Part shown: piece by piece, positions 16,287 to 24,310 of the stretch
How the letters are laid out: every line of letters starts with the position of its first letter
Position numbering within the stretch: position 1 is the stretch's first letter
DNA from: Competibacteraceae bacterium UBA6584
Lineage (GTDB): Bacteria > Pseudomonadota > Gammaproteobacteria > Competibacterales > Competibacteraceae
Length of the DNA stretch: 48,152 nt
Direction: 5' to 3'
NCBI GenBank assembly: GCA_002433805.1
Contig: DJIW01000007.1
Span: 1-48,152, forward strand
Made by a program: the position numbers and the translations under genes
The notes under the pieces: generated by a model
Seen by the model: only the letters and a program-made list of their open reading frames with translations
The model's database searches: none
Told to the model about the DNA's origin: nothing

Positions 16287-18383
16287 TCAGGACGCGGCAA
16301 TAGCCACCGGCTCCAACGCCCGCTCCAGATCGTCCAAGACCGCAATTGGGGCCAAACAGTGTAAGCCGGCGCACACATAGGCAATGACCGGTGAAGCGCC
16401 GGCGCGCCGCTCGGCTAGCAATCCAGGCAACGCCGCGTCGGGGGGGATGGCCAGCGTCAGCCGGTTCGGCGCATACGGCGCGGCGCATCGCGCCCGCCAA
16501 GCATCCAGCGCTGCCCCCTCGCCGCGCAACACCACGGTTTGACCCGGTTCCAGATAGTCCTCCAGCCCTGCCAGCACGGCGCTGCAGGAGGCAGGCATCT
16601 GTTCGAGCAGCGGCCAGGCCCAGCGCAACACCCGTTCGGCCGCATCCAGATACGCCGTCCGACCGGTCAAATGGCCGAGCTTCAGCAAGACTTGAGCGGC
16701 GACCCCGTTGCCGGAGGGCACGGCGTCGTCGTGGGCCGCCTTGGGCCGCAGGATCAGCCGCTCGTGGTCGGACGAGGTGAAAAAGAAGCCGCCCGCTTCG
16801 CGGTCTTCGAAATGATCGAGCAAAACATCGGCCAAGGCCAGCGCAAAATCGAGATCGCCCTCGCGCCACCGGCATTGCAACAATTCCAGAATGCCGTCGA
16901 TCAAGAAGGCATGGTCGTCCAGATAAGCGTTCAGCCGGCTTTGGCCGGCCATGTGGACCGCCAGCAGACGGCTGTCCCGCCAGAGCGTCGAGCGGATGAA
17001 ATCCAGCGCTCGTTCGGCGGAGGTCACGAAGTCCGCCCGATCCAAATGCCGGCCGGCGATGGCCATGCCGCGAATCATGAGTCCGTTCCAGGCCGTCAAA
17101 ATTTTTTCGTCGCGACCCGGCCAAATGCGTTGGCCGCGCCGTTCGAGCAATTTGCGCCGGGCCGCGTTCAGCCGGTCGTCGGCGGCTGCGGTTTCCGCTT
17201 CAGAGGCGGCGGGGAGCGGTTTGGCAAGCGCGTCCGTCATCCGCAAATGCCAGGCGTGCTGCTCGAAATTAGGCGGCTGGTCGAGGCCGTAACGCGCGGC
17301 GAAGGCGGCGTACTCGTCGGCGCCCAACACGGCTTGGACTTGTTCGCGGCTCCAGAGATAGAACTTGCCTTCCTCGCCTTCGGAATCGGCGTCGAGGGTG
17401 GCGTGGTAGCCGCCCTCCGGCGCTTGCATCTCCCGAATCGCCCACTCGCCGGTTTCCTCGGCGATGCGTCTGAACAGCGGCTCTCGGGTCGCCCGCCACG
17501 CTTGCGCGTAGAGCGCCAGCAGCGGGCCGTTGTCATACAGCATCTTTTCAAAATGCGGGATTTGCCATTCGCCGTCCACCGAATAGCGGTAGAAGCCGCC
17601 GCCGAGTTGGTCGTAAACGCCGCCCAGCGCCATTTGGTGCAAGGTGAATAGCGCGGCGCTGCCCGCTTGCGCGTCGGCTTGGCCGCGCGCGAGGCTGGCG
17701 GCCCAATGCCGCAGTAACCGTTCCAGATGGGTCGGATGCGGAAATTTCGGCGCGCCGCCAAACCCGCCGTGGACCGGATCGAAACTGCCGAGCAATTGCT
17801 GGCGGGCGGCGCGCAGCGGAGCATCGGTCAACGACGCACCCGTTCCGGAGCCGGGCGCGTCGCCTTCCATCCGCAACGCATCCCGCAGCGCTTGGTTCTG
17901 CGCGCGCAATTCATCCCGGTGCTGGCGGTAATGCGCGCTGATCCGGTGCAGGATATCAACGAACGCCGGCATCCCGTAACGCGCGGTTTTGGGAAAGTAG
18001 GTTCCACCGACAAAAGGAGTCTGATCGTCGTGGGTCAGAAACATGGTCAACGGCCAGCCGCCGGCCCGGCGTTGCAGCAGATGAAACGCGGTTTGATAGA
18101 TCTTATCCAAATCGGGCCGCTCCTCGCGATCCACCTTGATGTTGACGAACAGCTCGTTCATCACCCGGGCGGTGGCCTCGTCCTCGAACGACTCGTGCGC
18201 CATCACGTGACACCAGTGGCAGGCCGAATAGCCGATCGACAGCAGGATCGGCTTTCCCTCGCGTCGGGCTTGCTCCAGCGCTTGGTCGTCCCAGGGTTGC
18301 CACGCAACCGGATTGCGCGCGTGCTGGCGCAAATAGGGACTGGTTTCGTCGGACAACCGATTGCGAGGCGGCGTTTCGGACAT
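16287..18383 (-). CDS. DUF255/YyaL thioredoxin-fold protein (spermatogenesis-associated protein 20 family)
   Basis: A 698-residue cytoplasmic protein. The N-terminal thioredoxin-like domain (about residues 5-165) has the SACHWCHVM motif with C55 and C58 and the family's NRLSDETSPYLRQHARNPVAW opening. The remainder is an alpha/alpha-barrel resembling glycosidase or N-acylglucosamine epimerase folds, with PHFEKMLYDNGPLLALY, YHATLDADSEGEEGKFYLW, DEKILTAWNGLMI and GAEPSGN-like (DDAVPSGNGVAAQ) segments. The family is widespread but its reaction is unknown. The length is normal. It begins 39 bases after the Hpt gene on the same strand and may be co-transcribed with it. Confidence 0.93.
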   Translation of the reverse strand: MSETPPRNRLSDETSPYLRQHARNPVAWQPWDDQALEQARREGKPILLSIGYSACHWCHVMAHESFEDEATARVMNELFVNIKVDREERPDLDKIYQTAFHLLQRRAGGWPLTMFLTHDDQTPFVGGTYFPKTARYGMPAFVDILHRISAHYRQHRDELRAQNQALRDALRMEGDAPGSGTGASLTDAPLRAARQQLLGSFDPVHGGFGGAPKFPHPTHLERLLRHWAASLARGQADAQAGSAALFTLHQMALGGVYDQLGGGFYRYSVDGEWQIPHFEKMLYDNGPLLALYAQAWRATREPLFRRIAEETGEWAIREMQAPEGGYHATLDADSEGEEGKFYLWSREQVQAVLGADEYAAFAARYGLDQPPNFEQHAWHLRMTDALAKPLPAASEAETAAADDRLNAARRKLLERRGQRIWPGRDEKILTAWNGLMIRGMAIAGRHLDRADFVTSAERALDFIRSTLWRDSRLLAVHMAGQSRLNAYLDDHAFLIDGILELLQCRWREGDLDFALALADVLLDHFEDREAGGFFFTSSDHERLILRPKAAHDDAVPSGNGVAAQVLLKLGHLTGRTAYLDAAERVLRWAWPLLEQMPASCSAVLAGLEDYLEPGQTVVLRGEGAALDAWRARCAAPYAPNRLTLAIPPDAALPGLLAERRAGASPVIAYVCAGLHCLAPIAVLDDLERALEPVAIAAS

Positions 18384-18422
18384 GGCGGCGCGATCCTGAA
18401 CTAGGGCGTTAAATGGGAGGGA

Positions 18423-18782
18423 TTAGACTAATTGATCGCGCACGGCCGATTCGGTTTCAGCGGCGACCGCGCGGGCTTGGGCCAACCAACGGCCGACGGC
18501 GTCCATCTGCTTCAAGCGTCCCGCCTGTTCCAGGCGCCGCACCAGCTCGGCCAGGCGCAACGCGCCCAAGCTGCCGCAACTGGATTTGAATTTATGGCCG
18601 ATGTGATAGATTTGCTCCGCGTCGTTTTGATCCGAGGCTTGTTGCAGCCGGTCGAATTGCAGCGGCAAGTCGTTCAGAAAATTTTGCAGCAGGTCGGCGA
18701 ATTCATCTTCCATGACCTCGCGCAATTCGAGGATGATCTCTTCGTCGAGTAGCGGCAAGTGATTAAAATCGGTATCGCTCAT
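18423..18782 (-). CDS. Single-domain Hpt phosphotransfer protein
   Basis: A 119-residue all-helical protein. The phosphotransfer motif HIGHKFKSSCGSLGA places the likely phospho-accepting histidine at H63, corresponding to HxLKGSS in ArcB- and BarA-type Hpt domains. No kinase or receiver is fused. It would relay phosphate between a hybrid kinase and a response regulator. Neither partner is adjacent: the nearest kinases are at 21972-24236 and 37292-39544, and neither carries a receiver domain. It lies 39 bases upstream of the DUF255 gene and is divergent from the CYTH gene at 18888. Confidence 0.9.
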   Translation of the reverse strand: MSDTDFNHLPLLDEEIILELREVMEDEFADLLQNFLNDLPLQFDRLQQASDQNDAEQIYHIGHKFKSSCGSLGALRLAELVRRLEQAGRLKQMDAVGRWLAQARAVAAETESAVRDQLV

Positions 18783-18887
18783 GCGGCTATCCTTCTAAAG
18801 AGACCATCAACTAAGCATAGACTATCCGAAAGCGACCGGACGCGATCCCGGTTTCGGCCGCGCGGAGGGTTGCCAGGAGCGGGTTTC

Positions 18888-19370
18888 ATGGGCCTTGAAA
18901 TCGAGCGTAAGTTTTTGATTCGCGATGAGAGTTGGCGCCAGCAGGTCGAGCGTTCGGCCACGATGCGCCAAGGCTATCTGACCAGCGATGCCCGCTGCTC
19001 GGTGCGGGTGCGTGTGGCCGGCGAGCGGGGCTTTCTCAACATCAAAAGCGGTACGCTGGGCATCCAGCGCAGCGAGTTCGAATATCCGATCCCGGCGGCC
19101 GAGGCCGAGGAAATGCTCGACACGCTCTGCGAACAGCCGCTGCTGGAAAAAACCCGCCATTTCGTGCGCCACGGCCAGCATCTTTGGGAGATCGACGAAT
19201 TTGCCGGCGACAACGCCGGCTTGATCGTGGCGGAGGTCGAATTGCGGCATCCCGACGAGCTGTTCGCGCGGCCGGATTGGCTCGGTGAAGACGTTTCCCA
19301 GGATATCCGCTATTACAATTCACAGCTGGCCCGCCATCCCTACAGGACTTGGCGATGTCCGAACGGCTGA
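18888..19370 (+). CDS. CYTH-domain (triphosphate tunnel metalloenzyme) protein
   Basis: A 160-residue protein starting MGLEIERKFLI, which contains the ExExK metal/triphosphate motif (E4, E6, K8) that defines CYTH proteins. Alternating charged beta-strands follow: RQGYLTS, CSVRVRV, FLNIKS, RSEFEYPIP, and WEIDEFAGDNAGLIVAEVEL. Small bacterial members hydrolyse inorganic triphosphate or nucleoside triphosphates; this one's substrate is unknown. The ATG at 18888 follows AGGAG and discards a 43-codon unsupported extension. Its last 16 bases overlap the L,D-transpeptidase gene. Confidence 0.92.
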   Translation: MGLEIERKFLIRDESWRQQVERSATMRQGYLTSDARCSVRVRVAGERGFLNIKSGTLGIQRSEFEYPIPAAEAEEMLDTLCEQPLLEKTRHFVRHGQHLWEIDEFAGDNAGLIVAEVELRHPDELFARPDWLGEDVSQDIRYYNSQLARHPYRTWRCPNG

Positions 19371-19840
19371 TCCAGATCAGCATCGCCGACCAGCGTCTGA
19401 CCCTGTCGGCGGGCGGGCGGTTGCGGGCGTGCTATCCGGTGTCGACCGCCCGCAACGGTCCCGGCGAACGGCGCGGCAGCGAGTGCACGCCGCGCGGCTG
19501 GCACCGCATCCGCATCAAAATCGGGGCCGGGCTGCCGCTTGGAACGGTCTTCGTCGGCCGGCGGCCGACCGGTGAAATTTACGGCCCGGAGCTGGCGGCG
19601 CGCCACCCCAACCGAGATTGGATTTTGACCCGGATTCTCTGGTTGACCGGACTGGAACTGGGCCACAATCGCGGCGGCGAGTGCGATACCCTGCGCCGGT
19701 TTATCTACATTCACGGCTGCCCGGATTCGGAGCCCACGGGAAAACCGCTGTCGCACGGGTGCATCCGGATGCACAACCACGATTTGCTCTCGCTGTTCGA
19801 GCAGGTCGCCGCTGGAGATCGGGTGCTGATTGCCGAATGA
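19355..19840 (+). CDS. YkuD-type L,D-transpeptidase domain protein
   Basis: A 161-residue protein consisting almost entirely of a YkuD domain. The catalytic motif is complete: IHGCPDSEPTGK followed by SHGCIRM, with the nucleophilic cysteine in SHGC. L,D-transpeptidases cross-link peptidoglycan or attach lipoproteins to it in the periplasm. No signal peptide or membrane segment is visible from the ATG at 19355 (MSERLIQISIADQ) or from the TTG at 19349. Export, or an intracellular role on recycled muropeptides, is therefore unresolved. It overlaps the CYTH gene by 16 bases and probably depends on it for translation. Confidence 0.92.
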   Translation: MSERLIQISIADQRLTLSAGGRLRACYPVSTARNGPGERRGSECTPRGWHRIRIKIGAGLPLGTVFVGRRPTGEIYGPELAARHPNRDWILTRILWLTGLELGHNRGGECDTLRRFIYIHGCPDSEPTGKPLSHGCIRMHNHDLLSLFEQVAAGDRVLIAE

Positions 19841-19911
19841 GCTCGGCTCAGACTTGAAAGGCTACGCCCGTCCGCCGCTGGACGGTCGGCGACGCGGCCC
19901 CTCGGAGCGGC

Positions 19912-20406
19912 TCAATGGCCGTCCAATTTGGCGCGCAGATTCTCGACCACGCCCTTGAACGCTTCCAGATTGTGAGGGTTGAGGTCGCTCAGGGTCTGGT
20001 GGGCTTCGAACACGATTCGGGTCAAGTCATCCTTGCAAGGTTCCGTGATCGACAGCTGCCGCAGCGTTTCCGAAATGGTTTCCCCGGTGTCGCGGATATC
20101 GAAAATCTCGCCGAAGCCCATGGTTTCAAGCACCTGATTGACGTCCGGATTGGTTGAAAACAGGGTGGTTTTACGGTCGAAGCGGCTGCGGCTGAAATTG
20201 GCGATTTTCGCCAGCAGCCCCAAACTGGTGCTGTCGATGGAGTGAGTTTCGGTCAAATCCACCACGATGCCGTCATAATCGGCGCGCGTGAACAGCTCGT
20301 CCAAGAAATCGGCCAGCGCGCAGCCCATGGTGTAACGGATGTCGCCGACCAGCTTGATCAGATAAGTGGTTCCCTGCTTGGCGTAGAAAGCAGCCCCATC
20401 GTGCAT
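19912..20406 (-). CDS. STAS-domain anti-anti-sigma factor (HsbA-like)
   Basis: A 164-residue cytoplasmic protein. An N-terminal STAS domain (about residues 5-110) contains VVDLTETHSIDSTSLGLLAKI, where S59 aligns with the phosphorylated serine of SpoIIAA-type antagonists. A helical C-terminal extension of about 50 residues follows, as in Pseudomonas HsbA. When dephosphorylated, such proteins bind an anti-sigma factor or another partner. The gene starts 1 base after the stop of the receiver-PP2C gene, so its cognate phosphatase is made from the same transcript. A longer open frame upstream lies inside that gene and is rejected. Confidence 0.92.
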   Translation of the reverse strand: MHDGAAFYAKQGTTYLIKLVGDIRYTMGCALADFLDELFTRADYDGIVVDLTETHSIDSTSLGLLAKIANFSRSRFDRKTTLFSTNPDVNQVLETMGFGEIFDIRDTGETISETLRQLSITEPCKDDLTRIVFEAHQTLSDLNPHNLEAFKGVVENLRAKLDGH

Positions 20407-20407
20407 G

Positions 20408-21589
20408 TCAGTCTCTCTTCTCGACCAGCAACAGGGTGATGTCATCCGGCAACGGACCAGCGTGTTCGAGCCCCAGCGCCTGCAGCAGTTTGTCGATGCT
20501 CGGACCGGTATCGTGCACGATGTCCAACAGAAAAGCCTGCTTGTCGCGCAAGCTGCTTTGCGGCAGTGTTTCAAGGATGCCGTCTGAAATCAAGAGGAGT
20601 ACGAATTCGGCGGGGAGTTGCAAGGACTCGGTTTGATAGCTGGCGAAATCAAACAGCCCGATCGGCAGGCTTTTCTTGCCCACGTACACGGCCCGCTCGC
20701 CGTCGAACAGAATCGGAAACGGGAACTGGCCGCCGCTGCTGTAACGCAGGTGGTTGGTGTTCCAATCGATCACGCCGAAAAAGATCGTCAGATACTTGTC
20801 CATGTGACAACTGAACACTTCCCGGTTCAGCCGGCTCAAGGTTTCGGCGGGATTCAGGATGCCGCGATCCCGGTTTTGCCGGTGCAGCTCCCGGTAGCGG
20901 CCGATGTAGCTTTTGAGCATGATGGTGACGAAGGCCGAGGACACGCCGTGGCCGGAGACATCGGCGATATAGAAGCCCAGATGGTCGCCGTCGATGGGGA
21001 AATAATCCACGAAATCGCCGCTGAGATACTGGGAGGTCAACAAGTGGCGGTTGAAACGGTAGTTTCGGTAAACCTTGTCGTTTTCCGGCAGCAATTGAAA
21101 CTGGATGCGCCGGGCCGCCGCTTCGTCTTCCTGCAAGCGCCGCAAGGTTTGGCGCAGCTGCTCGTTGATGGCTTCCAGATGCAGGCGGTGCTCGCGATTT
21201 TCCCGCCGCAGCCGGGCGCGTTCCAGCGCGTGCGAGATGGCGTGTTCCAGCATCGCCATGTCTTCGATCGGCTTGGTGACGTAATCCCAGGCGCCCAGCT
21301 TGAGCGCTTGGATGGCATCGCTCATGCCGCCGAGGCCGGAGACCACCAAAATGGGCAAATCGGGATAATCGCGGGCCACGGCGGCCAAGACCTGCAGGCC
21401 GTCCATGCCCGGCAGACGCAGGTCGCATAACACCAGATCGGGCTGCTGCTGGCGGATCATCTCAAGGCCGGTCTGGCCGTCGAGCGCTTGGAGGACTTCA
21501 AAGCCGCTGTCTTCCAAAAAAGCGGTGAGCACCTCAAGCAGCAGCTGCTCGTCGTCGATCATCAGAATCCGGGTGGGTCGTTCGCTCAT
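20408..21589 (-). CDS. Response regulator with PP2C-type (RsbU/SpoIIE-like) phosphatase output
   Basis: A 393-residue protein. A receiver domain (about 1-120) has acidic D12 and D13 and phospho-acceptor D56 in LCDLRLPGMDG. A coiled linker of about 60 residues precedes a SpoIIE/PP2C phosphatase domain with metal-binding motifs YLSGDFVDYF, ADVSGHGVSSAF and LLISDGILE. Phosphorylation of D56 probably activates dephosphorylation of the STAS protein encoded just downstream. Unlike Pseudomonas HsbR, no C-terminal HATPase (anti-sigma kinase) domain is present. The start at 21589 overlaps the preceding receiver gene by 4 bases; the longer upstream frame lies inside that gene. Confidence 0.93.
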   Translation of the reverse strand: MSERPTRILMIDDEQLLLEVLTAFLEDSGFEVLQALDGQTGLEMIRQQQPDLVLCDLRLPGMDGLQVLAAVARDYPDLPILVVSGLGGMSDAIQALKLGAWDYVTKPIEDMAMLEHAISHALERARLRRENREHRLHLEAINEQLRQTLRRLQEDEAAARRIQFQLLPENDKVYRNYRFNRHLLTSQYLSGDFVDYFPIDGDHLGFYIADVSGHGVSSAFVTIMLKSYIGRYRELHRQNRDRGILNPAETLSRLNREVFSCHMDKYLTIFFGVIDWNTNHLRYSSGGQFPFPILFDGERAVYVGKKSLPIGLFDFASYQTESLQLPAEFVLLLISDGILETLPQSSLRDKQAFLLDIVHDTGPSIDKLLQALGLEHAGPLPDDITLLLVEKRD

Positions 21590-21975
21590 GATCGCATCTC
21601 GCGTGAGGCCGCCAGCGCGCGCACCGCCGCCGCCAGCGGCGCCATGTCTTGCAACGGTTTGCGGTAAACCCGGCTGTCGTCGAGACCCATGGTGCGTAAA
21701 TCCTCGGGCAGGCTGTAACTGGAGGAGCCGGTATGAATCAGAAATTCCATCTCGGGATAGAGTTCGTGAAAAATCCGGATGGCGGTATTGCCGTCCATGT
21801 CCGGCAAGCGCATGTCCATGACGCACACCGGGCAGCGCGCGCCGTCCCGCAACCAATAAAGCGCGAGGGTCACGGATTCGAACGCGGCCACGCCCATGCC
21901 TTCGTCTTCCAGGTAAGCCTTTAAGTTTTCCCTGATCATTTCCTCATCGTCAACGATCAAAACCCAGCCCGTCAT
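21586..21975 (-). CDS. Single-domain response regulator
   Basis: A 129-residue CheY-like receiver without output domain. D9-D10-E11 form the acidic pocket, D54 in CVMDMRLPDMDG is the phospho-acceptor, HTGSSSY supplies the conserved Thr, and the lysine in YRKPL completes the site. It overlaps the upstream histidine kinase and the downstream receiver-PP2C gene by 4 bases each. It may compete with, or relay phosphate to, the second receiver in the cassette. The stand-alone receiver beside a receiver-phosphatase suggests branching output. Confidence 0.93.
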   Translation of the reverse strand: MTGWVLIVDDEEMIRENLKAYLEDEGMGVAAFESVTLALYWLRDGARCPVCVMDMRLPDMDGNTAIRIFHELYPEMEFLIHTGSSSYSLPEDLRTMGLDDSRVYRKPLQDMAPLAAAVRALAASREMRS

Positions 21976-24236
21976 GATAGTTTCTCCCGAACCAGAGGCA
22001 GGCGGATGCTGAAACAGACCCCCTGCCCGGGCTTGGACGCCACCGACAGCCGGCCGTTATGCTGCTCGGTGACGATAAAATAGGACACTGATAATCCCAG
22101 ACCGGTGCCGACGCCGACATCCTTGGTGGTGAAGAAAGGCTCGAAGATGCGTTTGAGGGTTTTTTCCTCCATGCCGGGGCCGTTGTCAATCACTTCCAGC
22201 ACGGCGTAGTCCGTTTCGCGCGCGGTGCGCAGCACGATCCTGGGCGAGGGCGTTCCCGCCGCGGCCATGGCTTGAGCCGCGTTCTTGAGCAGGTTGAGCA
22301 GCACTTGTTCGATTTCGGTCTTGTCGCAATACACCAACCGCAGCGCAGAATCGTAAGCGCGCTCGATTTTAATACGCTTGAAATCGTACTTCTTTTTCAG
22401 ATCGTAGTCGCTAGCCGCCAACCGCAACACGGTTTCCATCATGTCCTCGATATCGACCAGGGCGAACAGCGCTTCGCTGCGTCGGCTGAAGGAGAGCATG
22501 TCGGCGACGATCTTGGCGGCGCGCGCGCCAGCCTCGCGAATGCCTTCCAGCAGACGCAAAATGCCGCGTTCCTGCAAGTAGCGGTTGAGCTGGTTCAAGT
22601 CGACGCCCAGAGCGTCGGCCACCGTGTGGTTCTGCGCCAGCCCCGGCCCGATACGCCGCAGGATGTTTTGGCTGCCTTGCAGGATCGCGCCGAGCGGGTT
22701 GTTGATTTCATGGGCCATGCCGGCCGCCAAGCCGCCGACCGAGAGCATTTTCTCGGTCTGCACCATCATCGATTCGATGCGGACCCGCGCGGTGACATCG
22801 TCGATGCGGATGACCGCCCCGCTGACCTGATCCGCCATCAGCGGATAGACCATGACATCGGCGTAGTGCAGTTCGCCCTCAACCTCAAAGGTCATGCGGG
22901 GGGTCTTGATCGGGTTGCCGTGGCGGATGGCCTGTTGCACCTGATCGAATTGCCTTTCCAACTGCGGAAACACCTCGCCGAAGAACCGGCCCTGCGCCGT
23001 TTCCCAGGAGATGCCGCCGGTCTGTTCGGCCGGCTGGTTCAGCACGGTGATGTAGCCCCACGGATCGACGCCGATCAATACCGACGGCATCGAGTCGATG
23101 ATATTTTTGAGATAAAGCCGCATGCGGGCGACTTCTTCCTTGGCTTGCTTCTGCTCGGTGATGTCGATCGCCACGCTCAACACCGCCGCGTCGTTCGCGC
23201 CCGGCTCGCTGAAGGGAATTTTCATGGTTTGCAGGGTGCGGACCTGGCCGGCGTGATCGGTGAATACTTCTTCGGGGATCAGCCTGGATTCCCAATCGCC
23301 GATGACCGCCAAATCGTCGGCCAAGCGCTGCTCGACTTCTTCCGGCACGCCGTGGTTGAGCGGGTAGGCCGGATCGATCAACGCCTCGACCGTGGTGCCG
23401 TAGGCGGCGGCGGTCGCTCGGTTGGCCAGCAAAAAATGGCCGGATCGGTCGCGGGCGAAGATCATGTGCGGCACCAAATCGATGATGCGGCGCAGGCGCA
23501 GCTCGCTTTGGTACAGGGCCGCTTCCGCCTTGGCCTGCTCGGTGATGTCGGTGCCGGTGCCGCGATAGCCGCAAAACCGGCCCCGCTCGTCGTGGATGGG
23601 TTTGCCGCTGACTTTCAGGTAGCGTCCGGTATCCTGGCCTCCGAGCGACAAGGTTTGATAGCTGAAGTCGCGAAACGGCAGATGCTTTTCCAAGGTTTCG
23701 CGATGCTTGCGCCATTTTTGCGGACGGGCGCTGAAATCGACGCCCGCCAGCTCCCAACGGGTCAGTCCCAACACGTTTTCGGTGGCGATGCCGGTCAGCG
23801 CCTGAAACCGTTCGGACAGATAAGTAAACCGCAGATTTTCATCCATTTCCCAGATCCAGTCGCTGGCGGCCTCGGTCACGTCGCGGAAGCGAGATTCGCT
23901 TTCGCGCAAGGCGTGTTCCACCCGCTGGCGTTCGTTCAATTCCTTTTGCAGTTGCCGGCTCCGATGCAGCGCTTCCTGCCGCTGGAGCCAGCACCAGAAC
24001 AGCGCCACGACGCCGAATAAGATCAAGGGAATGAGCACCAACACCGTGTAATTGATCTTCTCCGCCGACCCACCCGCCGCCAGCTGTTCCCAGCCGAGGC
24101 CGGCGCCGTTGGCGCCGGCCTCGGCAATCCCGGCAAAAACCAGCAGCGGCGGAATCAACGCCTTCAAGCAGAACTTGCAGTCGAATGCCGGAGCAGAACG
24201 GAATCGGTCGCGCGGCGGGCGGCGGGGCATGAACAT
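21972..24236 (-). CDS. Membrane-anchored PAS sensor histidine kinase
   Basis: A 754-residue kinase. A basic N-terminus precedes hydrophobic segments at about 25-42 and 63-84, enclosing a short external loop. Three PAS domains follow at about 105-235 (SDWIWEMDENLRF), 245-365 (PHMIFARDRSGHFL) and 370-480 (PSVLIGVDPWGYI). The histidine phosphorylation motif is GMAHEINNPLGAIL, and the ATPase domain has NLLKNAAQAM, DNGPGM, FEPFFTTK and GTGLGLS. It heads the four-gene signalling operon, overlapping the single receiver by 4 bases, and most likely phosphorylates both receivers. A second ATG two codons in (24230) is an alternative start. Confidence 0.93.
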   Translation of the reverse strand: MFMPRRPPRDRFRSAPAFDCKFCLKALIPPLLVFAGIAEAGANGAGLGWEQLAAGGSAEKINYTVLVLIPLILFGVVALFWCWLQRQEALHRSRQLQKELNERQRVEHALRESESRFRDVTEAASDWIWEMDENLRFTYLSERFQALTGIATENVLGLTRWELAGVDFSARPQKWRKHRETLEKHLPFRDFSYQTLSLGGQDTGRYLKVSGKPIHDERGRFCGYRGTGTDITEQAKAEAALYQSELRLRRIIDLVPHMIFARDRSGHFLLANRATAAAYGTTVEALIDPAYPLNHGVPEEVEQRLADDLAVIGDWESRLIPEEVFTDHAGQVRTLQTMKIPFSEPGANDAAVLSVAIDITEQKQAKEEVARMRLYLKNIIDSMPSVLIGVDPWGYITVLNQPAEQTGGISWETAQGRFFGEVFPQLERQFDQVQQAIRHGNPIKTPRMTFEVEGELHYADVMVYPLMADQVSGAVIRIDDVTARVRIESMMVQTEKMLSVGGLAAGMAHEINNPLGAILQGSQNILRRIGPGLAQNHTVADALGVDLNQLNRYLQERGILRLLEGIREAGARAAKIVADMLSFSRRSEALFALVDIEDMMETVLRLAASDYDLKKKYDFKRIKIERAYDSALRLVYCDKTEIEQVLLNLLKNAAQAMAAAGTPSPRIVLRTARETDYAVLEVIDNGPGMEEKTLKRIFEPFFTTKDVGVGTGLGLSVSYFIVTEQHNGRLSVASKPGQGVCFSIRLPLVREKLS

Positions 24237-24310
24237 GGTGACTGGCCATCGGTCGATAAAGCGTTATCATAGAACTGTTTTCCGCCAAGAGCCGAGACGG
24301 GGCGCAAACC

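Noticed and set aside
19868..19885. CCGTCC/GGACGG hairpin between the convergent L,D-transpeptidase and STAS genes
   Set aside because: It has a good 6-bp stem and 6-base loop but no T-run on either strand, so an intrinsic terminator is not supported.
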